Shown: positions 5,390 through 5,977 of the stretch, one piece after another
Position numbering within the stretch: position 1 is the stretch's first letter
Layout: every line of letters begins with the position of its first letter
DNA from: Chromatiales bacterium
GTDB lineage: Bacteria; Pseudomonadota; Gammaproteobacteria; Chromatiales; Chromatiaceae
Length of the DNA stretch: 5,977 nucleotides
Assembly: GCA_022360595.1 (NCBI GenBank)
Contig: JAKSCN010000250.1
Span: forward strand, 1-5,977
Direction of reading: 5' to 3'
Notes under the pieces: generated by a model
Databases searched by the model: none
Told to the model about the DNA's origin: nothing
What the model saw: only the letters and a program-made list of their open reading frames with translations
Program-made: the position numbers and the translations under genes

Positions 5390-5977
5390 CTAATCCACAG
5401 TGGTAATCACCGTGCGAAGCCAACCGTTGACCCGACCGACCAGCACCGACTCCAACCCAATAAAGAAGTGATCCGCCCCCTCGATCTCCAGTGAGCGGTA
5501 AGCATTCCCTTCGCCCTTGCGAATCGCGATGGCACGCTGCCGTACTGTATTGCGCACCGACGCGATATCCCGGCTCCCGTAAATATCGAGCATAGGCACC
5601 TTGAGCTTGCCCAGCACCTCAGGCACATTCGCTGCGCCTTCGCCCTCTACCAGGGGCATGGAGATCGCCACAAAGCCTTTAATCGCATCGCTATCCGCAT
5701 TTTCCGCCAGATAGGCGGCCCCCATCAGCGTACCCAGGCTATGCGCGACAATCGCCACATTCTGCACGCCCTGCTGATCAAAATAGTCTATAGCGGCAGC
5801 AATACGCGGGAGCGCCTCCGGTATCAATCCCTGATAGACCAGGTCCTTCGCCCCCGCCTCGGCCACGGGTAACTGAATCGACAGCGTCTGCCAACCGTGG
5901 GCAGGCAGCTCCGAGCGCAGCGGGTTGATCACATCACTCCAGTCCGGGTGAGCACCACGGCCATGCAGTATAATCAC
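5390..5977 (-). CDS. DUF3530-like alpha/beta hydrolase (partial, N-terminus outside window)
   Basis: The visible 195 codons are the C-terminal part of an alpha/beta-hydrolase-fold protein and end in TAG at 5390. The first visible codon is an internal GTG leading into IILHGRGAHPDW; the true start lies beyond 5977. The oxyanion-region motif LHGRG is at visible residues 4-8, the nucleophile elbow AHSLGT puts serine at 80, the acid is probably D137 in YGSRD, and the histidine is H170 in GADHFF. All three catalytic residues are therefore present. HPDWSDVINPLRSELPAHGWQTLSIQLP is the pattern I associate with DUF3530, a proteobacterial family of unknown substrate often with a signal peptide. It lies 111 nt upstream of the MBL-fold gene in the same direction; both are predicted hydrolases, but a shared pathway is only a guess. 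Confidence 0.85.
   Translation of the reverse strand: MIILHGRGAHPDWSDVINPLRSELPAHGWQTLSIQLPVAEAGAKDLVYQGLIPEALPRIAAAIDYFDQQGVQNVAIVAHSLGTLMGAAYLAENADSDAIKGFVAISMPLVEGEGAANVPEVLGKLKVPMLDIYGSRDIASVRNTVRQRAIAIRKGEGNAYRSLEIEGADHFFIGLESVLVGRVNGWLRTVITTVD

Overview
The window carries the minus-strand genes of a general L-amino-acid ABC transporter (aapJ, aapQ, aapM, aapP; HAAT/PAAT family), preceded on the same strand by a periplasmic metallo-beta-lactamase-fold hydrolase and the 3' part of a DUF3530-type alpha/beta hydrolase. All genes read right to left. Base composition is close to even. The proteins look proteobacterial: Sec signal peptides, a periplasmic solute-binding protein, and an Aap system of the kind known from Rhizobium and from E. 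coli yhdWXYZ. A gammaproteobacterium, possibly of the sulfur-oxidising type, is my best guess from the protein flavour, but nothing here proves the taxon.

Layout from right (upstream) to left: DUF3530-like hydrolase (5390-5977, N-terminus outside the window); a 111-nt gap with a weak promoter candidate; MBL-fold hydrolase (4331-5278); a 415-nt non-coding region (3916-4330) holding several palindromes, a weak sigma70-like promoter and the aapJ leader; aapJ (2893-3915); a 94-nt gap with a 16-bp mRNA hairpin; aapQ (1608-2798), interrupted by two in-frame stop codons; aapM (504-1601), 6 nt after aapQ; and aapP (1-479), 24 nt after aapM and cut by the window edge just after the ABC signature motif.

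The transporter works as a unit: AapJ captures amino acids in the periplasm, AapQ and AapM form the membrane channel, and AapP hydrolyses ATP. The most notable observation is that aapQ keeps its full length and reading frame but has TAA at codon 175 and TAG at codon 205, at places where the family normally has Tyr and Trp. Its EAA loop, which contacts the ATPase, lies after both stops. Either the transporter is inactivated in this lineage, the stops are read through, or these are sequence errors. All other genes appear intact where visible. I found no RNA genes, mobile elements, CRISPR arrays or clearly new multi-gene system.
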